5,292 bases of DNA from JAJPJG01 sp034667645 (GCA_034667645.1 JAXDQV010000280.1:1-5292), one strand, 5' to 3'. Numbered from the stretch's first letter, positions 1 through 5,292 are shown. Notes: generated by a model from the letters alone, not told the origin. A program made the numbers and translations.

Positions 1-448
1 CCACACATTCCATCTGCGGAGCTCGGTCGAAGGCGCGGTTCTCCAGAACTTGGCAGAGTAAACGAAAAGCGGGATTGCAATTCAGCCACTCGTCAAGTTC
101 ACGAAGTGGTCGGTTGCAGCTCGAAAAAAAGCCTGCCTTAGACCAGAAGCGGTCTTCAGAAGCGCCCCGGTATTCCCGATCGGTAATGCTCATAAGCGAG
201 CCTCCATCGGACTCGCGAAATATCTTCAACAAGGGTTTGAATGGATCGCCAGAACCGACTACGGAAGCGATCTCCAGCGTTTCGAGATAACGGTGCTCGA
301 GCCATCGATTAAGGAAGTCCGAAACAAAGAAGCGACGCGGGGGGCGTTCTGTCACGAGTGCAGGCGACCATCCCTTCGGGTTAACAGGAAGCAGTTCAAT
401 TGGCGGTCGCGGTTTGAACCTTTTTTCACTTAGCGCCTTCGCCTTCAT
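1..448 (-). CDS. Unknown protein coupled to the integrase, C-terminus outside window
   Basis: I do not recognise this gene. Reading the minus strand from ATG at 448 gives 149 codons with no stop before the window edge, so the C-terminal end is missing. The ATG overlaps the integrase TGA in an ATGA junction, which suggests translational coupling and co-transcription from the integrase side. The visible product begins MKAKALSEKRFKPRPPIEL, a basic, proline-containing N-terminus. It continues as a soluble-looking sequence rich in aromatic residues and arginine, with no signal peptide or membrane segment. Four cysteines fall in the last 50 visible residues (SSCNRP, LNCNP, LLCQV, MECV) but form no clear metal-binding spacing. 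GC over 1-420 is about 55% by hand count, lower than the rlmN region. As a downstream partner of an integrase it could be element cargo or a helper, but nothing in the sequence assigns a function. I am fairly sure it is coding because of the long open frame and the ATGA overlap. Confidence 0.72.
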   Translation of the reverse strand, partial: MKAKALSEKRFKPRPPIELLPVNPKGWSPALVTERPPRRFFVSDFLNRWLEHRYLETLEIASVVGSGDPFKPLLKIFRESDGGSLMSITDREYRGASEDRFWSKAGFFSSCNRPLRELDEWLNCNPAFRLLCQVLENRAFDRAPQMECV

Positions 449-1641
449 GTCGCCGCGACTTCAAAACCAAAGCTTACCTTCCGCGCGGCTCGGCGGCGAT
501 GATCCTGCAGCAAATGCCCGTAAACCTTCCCGACAAGAATCCCTCCATCTTTATGTCCCATCCAGGCGGCGATGGTCATGAAATCCAAGCCCGCCATAAC
601 GCAAAAACTGGCGAACCAATGGCGCAGATCGTGAAAGCCGACCCACTCTAGTTTCGCCGCAGTGCGCGCCAGTCGCAAACTTTCGCGCAATGTGCGGGCG
701 TGCTCGTCGCGTGCTCCTCGCAGCGGGGAGGGGAAGAGCCATGAGCAATCCGGGGCACGGCGTGTCGCCATATCACGGAGCAGTGCCCCGAGCCGATCGT
801 TGAATTCGACTTCCCGCGTCTCGCGATTCTTCGCCACTCCGCCGGCACCGATCAGAACGCGTTCCTCCGCAAAGTCCACGTCCTCCCATCGCACTTTGAG
901 CGCCTCCTGTTCTCGAGCGCCAGTGTAAGCGAGAAACCGCAGGTAGTCAGCGAATTGCACCGCGTTCTTGGCGCACGCCACCGGCACCGCAGCCAGCAGT
1001 CGCTCGAATTCTGCCGGAGTGAGCAGCCCGCGCTTGGGGGACTCGGGCTCTTTGAGCTTTTTCAATGCCGGCAATATTCGCATATGACCGTCCTCAATCG
1101 CGCGCTTGAGCACGTTGCGCAGAGCGATTTGGTCGAGATTCACCGTGCGCGGCGACACCCCACCGCGCAGTCGCTTATCTTTAAAACTCGCAATCATCGG
1201 CGTCGTGATGCGGTCGATGCGGACATCACCCAGGTGCCGCTTCCAACGAGAGAGAGCCTGTCGCTCGTTTTCGAGCGTGCCGGCTTTTTTCTGCGCGATT
1301 TCCGCTTTGCCGAAATACGTCTCGATATAAGCAGCCAGCGAAGGTTTCGGTCCGCTGGCGGGCAAGGTGCGTCCCCGGCGGTCATGGCGGAGGACATCCA
1401 TCGCCTCCTTTGCTTCCACGAGCGTTTCCACCGGGATCCCGTCCGGGGTCAGCAGTGGGAATTTTCGCGCGGTCTTTTTCCCATCCTCGCGCTCGGCCCA
1501 AAGCTGTCCATAGAAGCGGCCGTTCCGCGAATAGATCCCGGGAACTCGGCGGTTGCGCGAATCGCGCACGCCGATAAAATGCGCGTGATGTTGTGTTTGA
1601 CCAACTTGGGCCGTGTTGCTTTGCGTTTCACACCGTATCAC
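445..1641 (-). CDS. Tyrosine-recombinase (phage-type) site-specific integrase
   Basis: This 398-residue protein would catalyse site-specific integration and excision of a mobile element through a covalent 3'-phosphotyrosine intermediate. Residues about 30-60 (VPGIYSRNGRFYGQLW) resemble an N-terminal arm-type DNA-binding segment, and residues about 100-185 look like the SAM-like core-binding domain. The catalytic domain covers about 205-390 and carries the full set: Arg243 in YTGAREQEAL, a probable beta-hairpin Lys271 in KNRETREV, His337 and Arg340 in FHDLRH, His363 in WMGHKD, and the nucleophile Tyr374 in KVYGHL. Nothing is missing, so it is probably active. The start is a GTG with no Shine-Dalgarno; an in-frame TAG lies four codons upstream, so the frame cannot extend further. 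A second GTG at codon 25 is possible, since family similarity seems to begin near residue 29. It points away from the adjacent tRNA-Leu, and its stop overlaps the next gene. Confidence 0.95.
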   Translation of the reverse strand: MIRCETQSNTAQVGQTQHHAHFIGVRDSRNRRVPGIYSRNGRFYGQLWAEREDGKKTARKFPLLTPDGIPVETLVEAKEAMDVLRHDRRGRTLPASGPKPSLAAYIETYFGKAEIAQKKAGTLENERQALSRWKRHLGDVRIDRITTPMIASFKDKRLRGGVSPRTVNLDQIALRNVLKRAIEDGHMRILPALKKLKEPESPKRGLLTPAEFERLLAAVPVACAKNAVQFADYLRFLAYTGAREQEALKVRWEDVDFAEERVLIGAGGVAKNRETREVEFNDRLGALLRDMATRRAPDCSWLFPSPLRGARDEHARTLRESLRLARTAAKLEWVGFHDLRHWFASFCVMAGLDFMTIAAWMGHKDGGILVGKVYGHLLQDHRRRAARKVSFGFEVAAT

Positions 1642-1649
1642 AGCACTGC

Positions 1650-1671
1650 TCTAGCACAAATTCTAGCACAA
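1650..1671. repeat. Tandem 10-bp direct repeat in the integrase/tRNA spacer
   Basis: TCTAGCACAA occurs at 1650-1659 and again, exactly, at 1662-1671, with a 12-bp period. It lies just upstream of the integrase GTG in a 60-bp spacer of about 42% GC. Exact short direct repeats at an integrase end are typical of arm-type integrase sites, excisionase sites or repressor operators. They could also be part of the attachment core. Which of these applies cannot be told from one end of the element. Confidence 0.6.
1660..1668 (-). promoter_or_regulatory. Possible extended -10 promoter element of the integrase
   Basis: On the minus strand this reads TGCTAGAAT, one mismatch from the extended -10 consensus TGnTATAAT. 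No good -35 is placed 16-18 bp upstream. Transcription starting about 7 bases downstream would begin near 1653, leaving only about 12 bases before the GTG and no ribosome binding site. The motif lies across the two copies of the direct repeat, so anything bound to the repeat would compete with RNA polymerase. The call is tentative because sigma specificity in this organism is unknown. Confidence 0.25.
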
Positions 1672-1700
1672 TTGGAAGGAAAATCTTCTCCAACAGAGTA

Positions 1701-1782
1701 GCCAGGGTGGCGAAATTGGCAGACGCGCCAGACTTAGGATCTGGTGTCGAAAGACGTGCAGGTTCAAGTCCTGTCCCTGGCA
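1701..1782 (+). tRNA. tRNA-Leu (anticodon UAG)
   Basis: This is a complete class II tRNA that reads CUA and, by wobble, other CUN leucine codons. The acceptor stem GCCAGGG (1701-1707) pairs with CCCTGGC (1775-1781), with discriminator A at 1782. The D stem is GCG/CGC with the conserved GG at 1718-1719. The anticodon stem CCAGA/TCTGG encloses the loop CTTAGGA, which gives anticodon TAG at 1735-1737. The long variable arm TGTC-GAAA-GACG is characteristic of leucine tRNAs. The T stem GCAGG/CCTGT encloses TTCAAGT. CCA is not encoded. The upstream 59 bases contain the direct repeat and no clear promoter. No U-run terminator follows. Confidence 0.97.
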
Positions 1783-1816
1783 TCTCCTGTTGGTCGCCGC
1801 CAAGCCGGGCGCCCCG

Positions 1817-2245
1817 TCACTTCACCATCATCAGGATGATCACCTGACCGCCCGCATACATCGGTCCGCGGATAAAAAGAGGGCTCTGGGCACCGAGATG
1901 CGCATCAAAACGGGCCAGCATCCGTTGATCTTCGAAAAGCTCCAGATTCATCGCGTAGCCATTTTTTTGCTCCGATTTGGAGCCGACACGCACAGAGAAG
2001 TTCTTGCTCGGGATGAGCCACCGCTCGCTGGGATCATCCATCGGTTCCGTGTGCTGGCCGATCAATTCAAACTGGTTGTAGCCAAAGACATTTTGCAGCT
2101 TTTGTTTAAACATCCGCAACTCGGCGGGCATCTCCTTTGGCTTCTCTTCATTGGTCGCGAGGATCACAGCGCTCCAGACCGCCGGGTCCGTGGCCCAGAT
2201 CGAGCAGGGAAGCAGGATGAGTGCGGCGAGAAAAAAGGGCCGCAT
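1817..2245 (-). CDS. Small exported protein of the sigma/anti-sigma operon
   Basis: I do not recognise a named family for this 142-residue protein. Residues 1-18 form a clear signal peptide: a short basic start, the hydrophobic run FFLAALILL, and a plausible signal peptidase I site after SIWA. The mature protein would be about 124 residues in the periplasm or outside the cell. It has a central segment, LQNVFGYNQFELIGQ, and a hydrophobic C-terminal end, GGQVIILMMVK, that looks like a closing beta-strand. The cysteine at 14 follows Pro and does not make a lipobox. The ATG at 2245 lies 2 bp after the TAA of the anti-sigma-like gene, so the two are surely co-transcribed and probably coupled. By position it is a candidate extracytoplasmic partner of the membrane protein: sensor, ligand or regulator. 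That role is inference from context only. Confidence 0.88.
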   Translation of the reverse strand: MRPFFLAALILLPCSIWATDPAVWSAVILATNEEKPKEMPAELRMFKQKLQNVFGYNQFELIGQHTEPMDDPSERWLIPSKNFSVRVGSKSEQKNGYAMNLELFEDQRMLARFDAHLGAQSPLFIRGPMYAGGQVIILMMVK

Positions 2246-2247
2246 CG

Positions 2248-2757
2248 TTATCTCAGTAGCCGATCTTCGGGAATGTAGTCCAGACCTCCTAGCCAGAGCA
2301 CAGTCACATTTTCATCGTCGTCGTGATAAGCCGTCGCAGAAATCGCCGGGTCATCCGTTTCGGCGTTGAGAATTTTCGCCACATATTCCTGTCCTGCCGC
2401 TGCCTGCCGAACTGTTTTTGGAACAGCTACGCCGTAGATGGCACCAGCCATCGCGAGGCAAAATGCGCCCGCCCACGCCATGCGGGGCAGAGTCCAGAAA
2501 ATCCCCCCGGCTTTCGCCTGCTCGGGCGCGCTGTGCCGTTCCTCAATCTGGCGCAGGATCTGATGGTTGAAAAAGTCGGCGTTCGACATTTCGGGTGCGG
2601 GAACGTGTTCACGGATCAAGGAACCAAGCCGTTGCGCGGCCGTTTTCTCTGCTTCTGCCTCCTGGAGTGAAACGAGCGAGGCCTCAAATTTTGCGCGCTC
2701 CTGTGAATTCAGGGTTCCATCCACCCAGGCGGTGAAATTCTCTTCAAATGTTTTCAT
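2248..2757 (-). CDS. Single-pass membrane protein, probable zinc-less anti-sigma factor
   Basis: The product has 169 residues. An in-frame extension to 2847 exists, but ATG at 2757 is preferred because it overlaps the sigma gene end by 14 bp, as coupled anti-sigma genes do, and because the resemblance to anti-sigma domains starts there. The N-terminal part (about 4-30, with FTAWVDGTLNSQERAKFE) matches the helical pattern of the anti-sigma domain family that binds ECF sigma factors. The HxxxCxxC zinc motif common in that family is absent; the only cysteine is in the membrane segment. One transmembrane segment lies at about 93-112 (MAWAGAFCLAMAGAIYGVAV), with the N-terminus expected in the cytoplasm. 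The remaining 57 or so residues, ending in VTVLWLGGLDYIPED, would face the periplasm. It would hold the neighbouring sigma factor inactive at the membrane. The function rests on position, topology and N-terminal pattern; no direct test is possible here. Confidence 0.85.
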   Translation of the reverse strand: MKTFEENFTAWVDGTLNSQERAKFEASLVSLQEAEAEKTAAQRLGSLIREHVPAPEMSNADFFNHQILRQIEERHSAPEQAKAGGIFWTLPRMAWAGAFCLAMAGAIYGVAVPKTVRQAAAGQEYVAKILNAETDDPAISATAYHDDDENVTVLWLGGLDYIPEDRLLR

Positions 2758-3352
2758 AAACGTCGCTGAGCAGGCCCTGCATTTTTTTGCGGGCATAAAA
2801 AAGGCGGGACATGACGGTGCCGATCGAGCAGCCCATCGCATCGGCAATCTCCTGATATTCGAGGCCGTCCATCTCGCGCATCAGGATGACGGCGCGATGT
2901 TCCGGTGTGAGCTTCTCGATCGCCTGATCGATGCGGGCGCGAATCTCGGCGGCCTCCATCTTTCTGTGCGGGAGCAGCTCTGTTTTTGCGACGGCGACTG
3001 CGCCGGGATCGATGCCTTTGAGCCCGAGCGTCTCATCGAATTCTCCCTCTCCTTGAATTCGTTTTTTCCGCACCCAGTCGATCGTGACGTTCATCATGAT
3101 GCGGTAGAGCCAGGTGTAAAAAGAGGACTGACCGCGGAATTTGCCGATCGATTTCCACGCCTTCAGGAACCCATCCTGGGCGAGATCCCAGGCGTCCTGC
3201 TCGTTGCGCACCATGTTGTAAATCATCGCGTAAACTTTGTTTCTATATCGGGTGACCAGTTCATTAAAGGCCAGCGTGTCACCGTGCTGGCATTGGGCTA
3301 CCAGCTCCGAATCTTCAACGGGTGCGGCGACTGACTCGGCATTTAATGACAT
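2744..3352 (-). CDS. ECF-type (sigma-70 family, RpoE-like) RNA polymerase sigma factor
   Basis: This directs RNA polymerase to a specific set of promoters. From ATG at 3352 the protein has 202 residues, normal for an ECF factor. Region 2 spans about 15-99: the region 2.1/2.2 part AFNELVTRYRNKVYAMIYNM, then DAWDLAQDGFLKAW, which contacts the beta' clamp, and the -10-recognising FRGQSSFYTWLYRI. A linker follows at about 100-136. Region 4 (about 137-193) has the helix-turn-helix EYQEIADAMGCSIGTVMSRL, which reads the -35 element. There is no region 1 or 3, as expected. An ATG at 3418 would add 22 low-complexity residues and overlap the upstream gene by 25 bp. I prefer 3352 because region 2 then starts at the usual distance. 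Neither start has a good Shine-Dalgarno. The next gene overlaps its stop by 14 bp and looks like its antagonist. ECF factors often activate their own operon, but I see no clear ECF promoter. Confidence 0.95.
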   Translation of the reverse strand: MSLNAESVAAPVEDSELVAQCQHGDTLAFNELVTRYRNKVYAMIYNMVRNEQDAWDLAQDGFLKAWKSIGKFRGQSSFYTWLYRIMMNVTIDWVRKKRIQGEGEFDETLGLKGIDPGAVAVAKTELLPHRKMEAAEIRARIDQAIEKLTPEHRAVILMREMDGLEYQEIADAMGCSIGTVMSRLFYARKKMQGLLSDVYENI

Positions 3353-3393
3353 TGGCTTTGACGAAGCCGCCGGCGCTTCATTCGAGAAAGTTG

Positions 3394-4047
3394 TTACGCG
3401 CCGTAGCGCCGCCGCCATTCCGAGCGGAATTCGCCCATGAGCGCGATGATCCGATCGCGGATTTGGAAAAGCCGATGCTGGAGAGTCGCGTAGCGCTCCG
3501 GCTTGAGCCGGATTTCCTTTTTCAGCTGCGCGCCTGCCTCCATCGCGTTGGTGATGGCTTTGAGCGCACGCTTCAAATACGCGATGGTCATCCCGAGTTC
3601 GTCCACGTCGTCATCACTCAGCGCGGCGGCCAGTTTCGCGCTCGCGATGGCGCTTTGGGTGGCGAGCTTTACCGCGGCGGGATGGTTTTGCACGTCGCCG
3701 ATTTCGTCGAAAAGCTGATCAATCCACACCGTGAGCGCGAAGGAAGCCTGATAGAGCGGATGCATCTCGAACGATTCGGGATCATTGATGAAATCCGGTT
3801 CGTCCTCGGACGTATCCTCGAGCGCCTTCATCTCCTCGCTAAAGCGCGAGTCAATGTCTTCGATTTCATCCTCATCGAGGAGATGATGCCAGCCCATCTC
3901 GCGCGCGATGATCTGGTCGCGCTCCGGGTCATCCATGTGTTTTTCGAGCAGCTCCATATAACGCTCGGTTTTCTGATCCTGCTGCTGCAAAAACCGCTCC
4001 CAGTCGTATTCGTCCCAGATTCGCTCCGGCTGGTCGTCATTGGCCAT
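3394..4047 (-). CDS. Acidic conserved protein of unknown function between rlmN and the sigma factor
   Basis: I do not recognise the family. The 217-residue product is strongly two-sided. The first 96 residues contain about 34 Asp/Glu against 9 Lys/Arg, including the run LDEDEIEDID. The C-terminal half is alanine-rich and helical (about 122-172). It ends in a basic segment with RLFQIRDRI and a terminal WRRRYGA. No signal peptide, membrane span or cysteine is present, so it should be cytoplasmic; the long amphipathic helices suggest a helical bundle or an oligomer. The ATG at 4047 has AGGAG four bases upstream, the best ribosome binding site in the window, and lies 11 bp after the rlmN stop. 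Its end is 41 bp before the preferred sigma start. It is probably co-transcribed with rlmN. A role in translation or stress response could be guessed from the neighbours, but nothing in the protein supports a specific one. Confidence 0.88.
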   Translation of the reverse strand: MANDDQPERIWDEYDWERFLQQQDQKTERYMELLEKHMDDPERDQIIAREMGWHHLLDEDEIEDIDSRFSEEMKALEDTSEDEPDFINDPESFEMHPLYQASFALTVWIDQLFDEIGDVQNHPAAVKLATQSAIASAKLAAALSDDDVDELGMTIAYLKRALKAITNAMEAGAQLKKEIRLKPERYATLQHRLFQIRDRIIALMGEFRSEWRRRYGA

Positions 4048-4051
4048 ACGA

Positions 4052-4056
4052 CTCCT
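4052..4056 (-). promoter_or_regulatory. Shine-Dalgarno AGGAG for the acidic protein gene
   Basis: AGGAG on the minus strand ends four bases before the ATG at 4047, inside the 11-bp gap after rlmN. It fixes that start. The host's ribosomes evidently can use a standard anti-Shine-Dalgarno, which makes its absence before the integrase, sigma and rlmN starts noticeable. Confidence 0.7.
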
Positions 4057-4058
4057 AG

Positions 4059-5210
4059 TTAGCTCGCGTTATTTGTTTCTGCAAAAGATTTGTCACCCGC
4101 GAAATCGCGCTGCGTCTGGAGCCGGAGCTGGCCGCAGGCAGCGTCGATATCGTGGCCCTTCTCGCGCCGAATGGTGGCGACGACGCCTGCGTTTCGCACC
4201 ATCCGCAAAAATGCATCCTGTCGCGCGAGCGGCGGGCGCTCCCACTCCAGGCCCTCCACCTTGTTGTAAGGGATCAAATTTACCTTCGCGTTCAACCGCA
4301 GTGCATGTTGCGCCAATGTCCGCGCCTGCTCCGGCGTGTCGTTGACCCGGTTGATGAGGATGTATTCAAAACCGAGCCCCTTCTTTTTTCGCGACTGCCA
4401 GTAGCCGCACGCATCCAGCAACACCGCCAGTGGGTATTTGCGATTCACCGGCATGATTTGCTGGCGCACGTCGTCCGTCGCGCCGTGCAGCGAAATGGCA
4501 AGGCGCACCGGCACCGGTTGATCAGCGAGGTCGCGGATTCGCGGCGCAAGGCCGCTGGTCGAGACGGTGATGTGCCGCGCGCCGATCTCCATGCCCCAAG
4601 GCGCGTTCAGGATCGTGATGGCGCGCGTGAGATTCTCGTAGTTTGCCAGCGGCTCACCCATGCCCATAAAGACGATGTTGTTCACGCGCTCGCCGCTCAG
4701 CTCCTCCACGCGCAACACCTGTTCGACAATCTCGCCTGCATGCAAATTTCGGGAAAAACCATCCAGTCCGCTCGCGCAAAATTTGCAGCCGTAGGCGCAG
4801 CCAACCTGCGTGGAAACACAGATCGTCCGGCGATCCGAAGTCTCTCCATAAAGCGCGGGCGACGCGGGAATCAGCACCGACTCGATCATGCTGCCGTCGT
4901 CGAGTTGAAACAAAAACTTCTGGGTCGTGTCGCTGGAGCCGGTCTTTCGGATCGGCTTCAAGTCCTCGAATGAAAATTCCGCCGCGAGCTGCTCACGTAG
5001 CGCCGCCGGCAAATCGCTCATCTCGGCGAAAGACTTCACGCGCTTCTCATAAAGCCAATTCGCCACCTGTTTTGCGCGATATTTTTTTTGTCCGAGCGCC
5101 ACGAGCTTCGCCTCAATTTCCTCGAGCGATAAAGACTTGATCGGCGTTTTGCGGGGAGACGTCACACCGGCATCTTCGTGCAAAATTCCCGCTGCGCCAA
5201 GCGTTGCCAT
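4059..5210 (-). CDS. rlmN: Dual-specificity rRNA/tRNA adenine C2-methyltransferase RlmN
   Basis: RlmN is a cytoplasmic radical-SAM enzyme that methylates C2 of A2503 in 23S rRNA and, in characterised homologues, of A37 in some tRNAs. It supports fidelity and affects ribosome-targeting antibiotics. The 383-residue product is normal length. An N-terminal helical RNA-binding domain spans about 25-85 (KKYRAKQVANWLYEKRVKSF). The radical-SAM cluster cysteines are Cys138, Cys142 and Cys145 in CAYGCKFC. Cys131 in CVSTQ lies 7 residues before the cluster, as does E. coli Cys118, and Cys359 in DIDAACGQL matches the methyl-carrying Cys355. FMGMGEPL (181-188) is the SAM-binding glycine motif. All key residues are present. 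ATG at 5210 has no Shine-Dalgarno; GTG at 5165 (codon 16) is an alternative that would still keep the conserved TPIKSLSLEEIEAKL start. It heads the minus-strand gene run and is divergent from the gene at 5243. Confidence 0.98.
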   Translation of the reverse strand: MATLGAAGILHEDAGVTSPRKTPIKSLSLEEIEAKLVALGQKKYRAKQVANWLYEKRVKSFAEMSDLPAALREQLAAEFSFEDLKPIRKTGSSDTTQKFLFQLDDGSMIESVLIPASPALYGETSDRRTICVSTQVGCAYGCKFCASGLDGFSRNLHAGEIVEQVLRVEELSGERVNNIVFMGMGEPLANYENLTRAITILNAPWGMEIGARHITVSTSGLAPRIRDLADQPVPVRLAISLHGATDDVRQQIMPVNRKYPLAVLLDACGYWQSRKKKGLGFEYILINRVNDTPEQARTLAQHALRLNAKVNLIPYNKVEGLEWERPPLARQDAFLRMVRNAGVVATIRREKGHDIDAACGQLRLQTQRDFAGDKSFAETNNAS

Positions 5211-5242
5211 GTCGCAGGCGCGTTCAGTAGGGTCTGCTCGTG

Positions 5243-5292
5243 ATGGCTTTGACCAAAGACGCGATCGCCGCGATTCTGGAATCCATCGCGCA
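5243..5292 (+). CDS. Start of a divergent gene, possibly PolX-type DNA polymerase (partial)
   Basis: Only the first 16 codons and part of a 17th are in the window, from ATG at 5243, reading MALTKDAIAAILESIA. This resembles the N-terminal helix of bacterial PolX proteins (a family X DNA polymerase with a PHP exonuclease domain), which typically begin with a Lys-rich start and an EIA-like helix before an LKGENPFK segment. The segment that would settle it lies beyond the edge. A GTG directly before the ATG in frame is an alternative start. TAGGGT at about 5228-5233 is a weak, rather distant ribosome-binding candidate. The gap to rlmN is 32 bp, so the promoters of the divergent pair must overlap coding sequence or each other. 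The identity is inference from a very short peptide. Confidence 0.5.
   Translation, partial: MALTKDAIAAILESIA

Larger units (their letters stand above)
1..1700. mobile_element. Right edge of a putative integrative element next to tRNA-Leu
   Basis: The integrase, the coupled unknown gene and the AT-richer spacer stand next to an intact tRNA gene, while everything right of the tRNA looks like housekeeping DNA. This is the usual look of a genomic island or prophage edge. The exact boundary is not visible: no duplicated piece of the tRNA occurs in the window, and the other end would lie beyond the left edge. The right limit given here is the base before the tRNA and is an inference. The integrase sits 5' of the tRNA, not 3', so the tRNA may not be the attachment site at all. 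Confidence 0.45.

Noticed and set aside
955..1701. Long plus-strand open frame antisense to the integrase
   Set aside because: It mirrors the integrase, whose catalytic motifs are intact on the minus strand, and its product has no recognisable domain; high GC produces such shadows.
1701..1782. Truncated second copy of the tRNA as an attachment-site repeat
   Set aside because: I looked for pieces of the tRNA on both sides within the window and found none; the other end must lie outside.
1783..1816. Rho-independent terminator between tRNA-Leu and the exported-protein gene
   Set aside because: GC-rich with a GGCGCC palindrome, but no stable stem followed by a T-run on either strand.
1593..1847. 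Plus-strand open frame containing VAKLADAPDLGSGVERRAGS
   Set aside because: This is the translation of the tRNA-Leu gene, a well-known false protein in annotations.
2200..2210. Lipobox at Cys14 of the exported protein
   Set aside because: The residue before the cysteine is proline, which does not fit a lipobox; signal peptidase I cleavage after SIWA is a better reading.
2758..2847. N-terminal extension of the anti-sigma-like protein to 2847
   Set aside because: It would overlap the end of the sigma gene by about 100 bp and adds an arginine/cysteine-rich sequence unlike the family; ATG at 2757 fits the coupled overlap.
2567..3334. Plus-strand open frame opposite the sigma and anti-sigma genes
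   Set aside because: The minus strand encodes a textbook ECF sigma factor here; the antisense frame has no ribosome binding site and no domain.
3353..3418. ECF-type promoter and alternative sigma start upstream of 3352
   Set aside because: An AACTT and a CGTC are present but about 24 bp apart, too far for an ECF promoter; the 3418 start has no usable ribosome binding site and adds low-complexity residues.
3322..4062. Plus-strand open frame opposite the acidic protein gene
   Set aside because: The minus-strand gene has a good Shine-Dalgarno and operon spacing; the antisense frame has neither.
4152..4973. Plus-strand open frame opposite rlmN
   Set aside because: Antisense shadow of a clear rlmN.

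Overview
The window looks like chromosomal DNA from a GC-rich Gram-negative bacterium, most likely of the phylum Verrucomicrobia. That assignment rests on the style of the sigma factor, its zinc-less partner and two orphan conserved proteins. It is judged from memory of the families, not from a search. One genomic-island edge sits beside a tRNA gene on the left; ordinary housekeeping DNA fills the rest.

Left part (1 to about 1700): the right-hand edge of what looks like an integrative element. A tyrosine-recombinase integrase (445-1641, minus strand) carries the complete catalytic set. Its stop overlaps the ATG of an unrecognised gene (1-448, minus strand) that is open for 149 codons and leaves the window. 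A 42% GC spacer (1642-1700) holds a tandem 10-bp repeat and separates the integrase from an intact tRNA-Leu(UAG) at 1701-1782 on the plus strand. The integrase lies on the 5' side of the tRNA, the opposite of the usual arrangement.

Right part (1817-5210, all minus strand): a tight run of five genes in transcription order. They are rlmN (23S rRNA/tRNA adenine C2-methyltransferase), an acidic conserved protein of unknown function 11 bp downstream with a good Shine-Dalgarno, an ECF sigma factor, a single-pass membrane protein that looks like a zinc-less anti-sigma factor (14-bp overlap with the sigma gene), and a small exported protein (2-bp gap). The last three look like one signalling unit: sigma factor, membrane-bound antagonist and a periplasmic partner.

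At the right edge a divergent plus-strand gene begins at 5243. Its first 16 residues resemble the N-terminus of PolX-type DNA polymerases, but too little is visible to be sure.

No CRISPR array, insertion sequence or convincing rho-independent terminator was seen. The points most worth following are the integrase-coupled unknown gene, the unusual integrase/tRNA geometry with its repeat, and the sigma/anti-sigma/exported-protein module.
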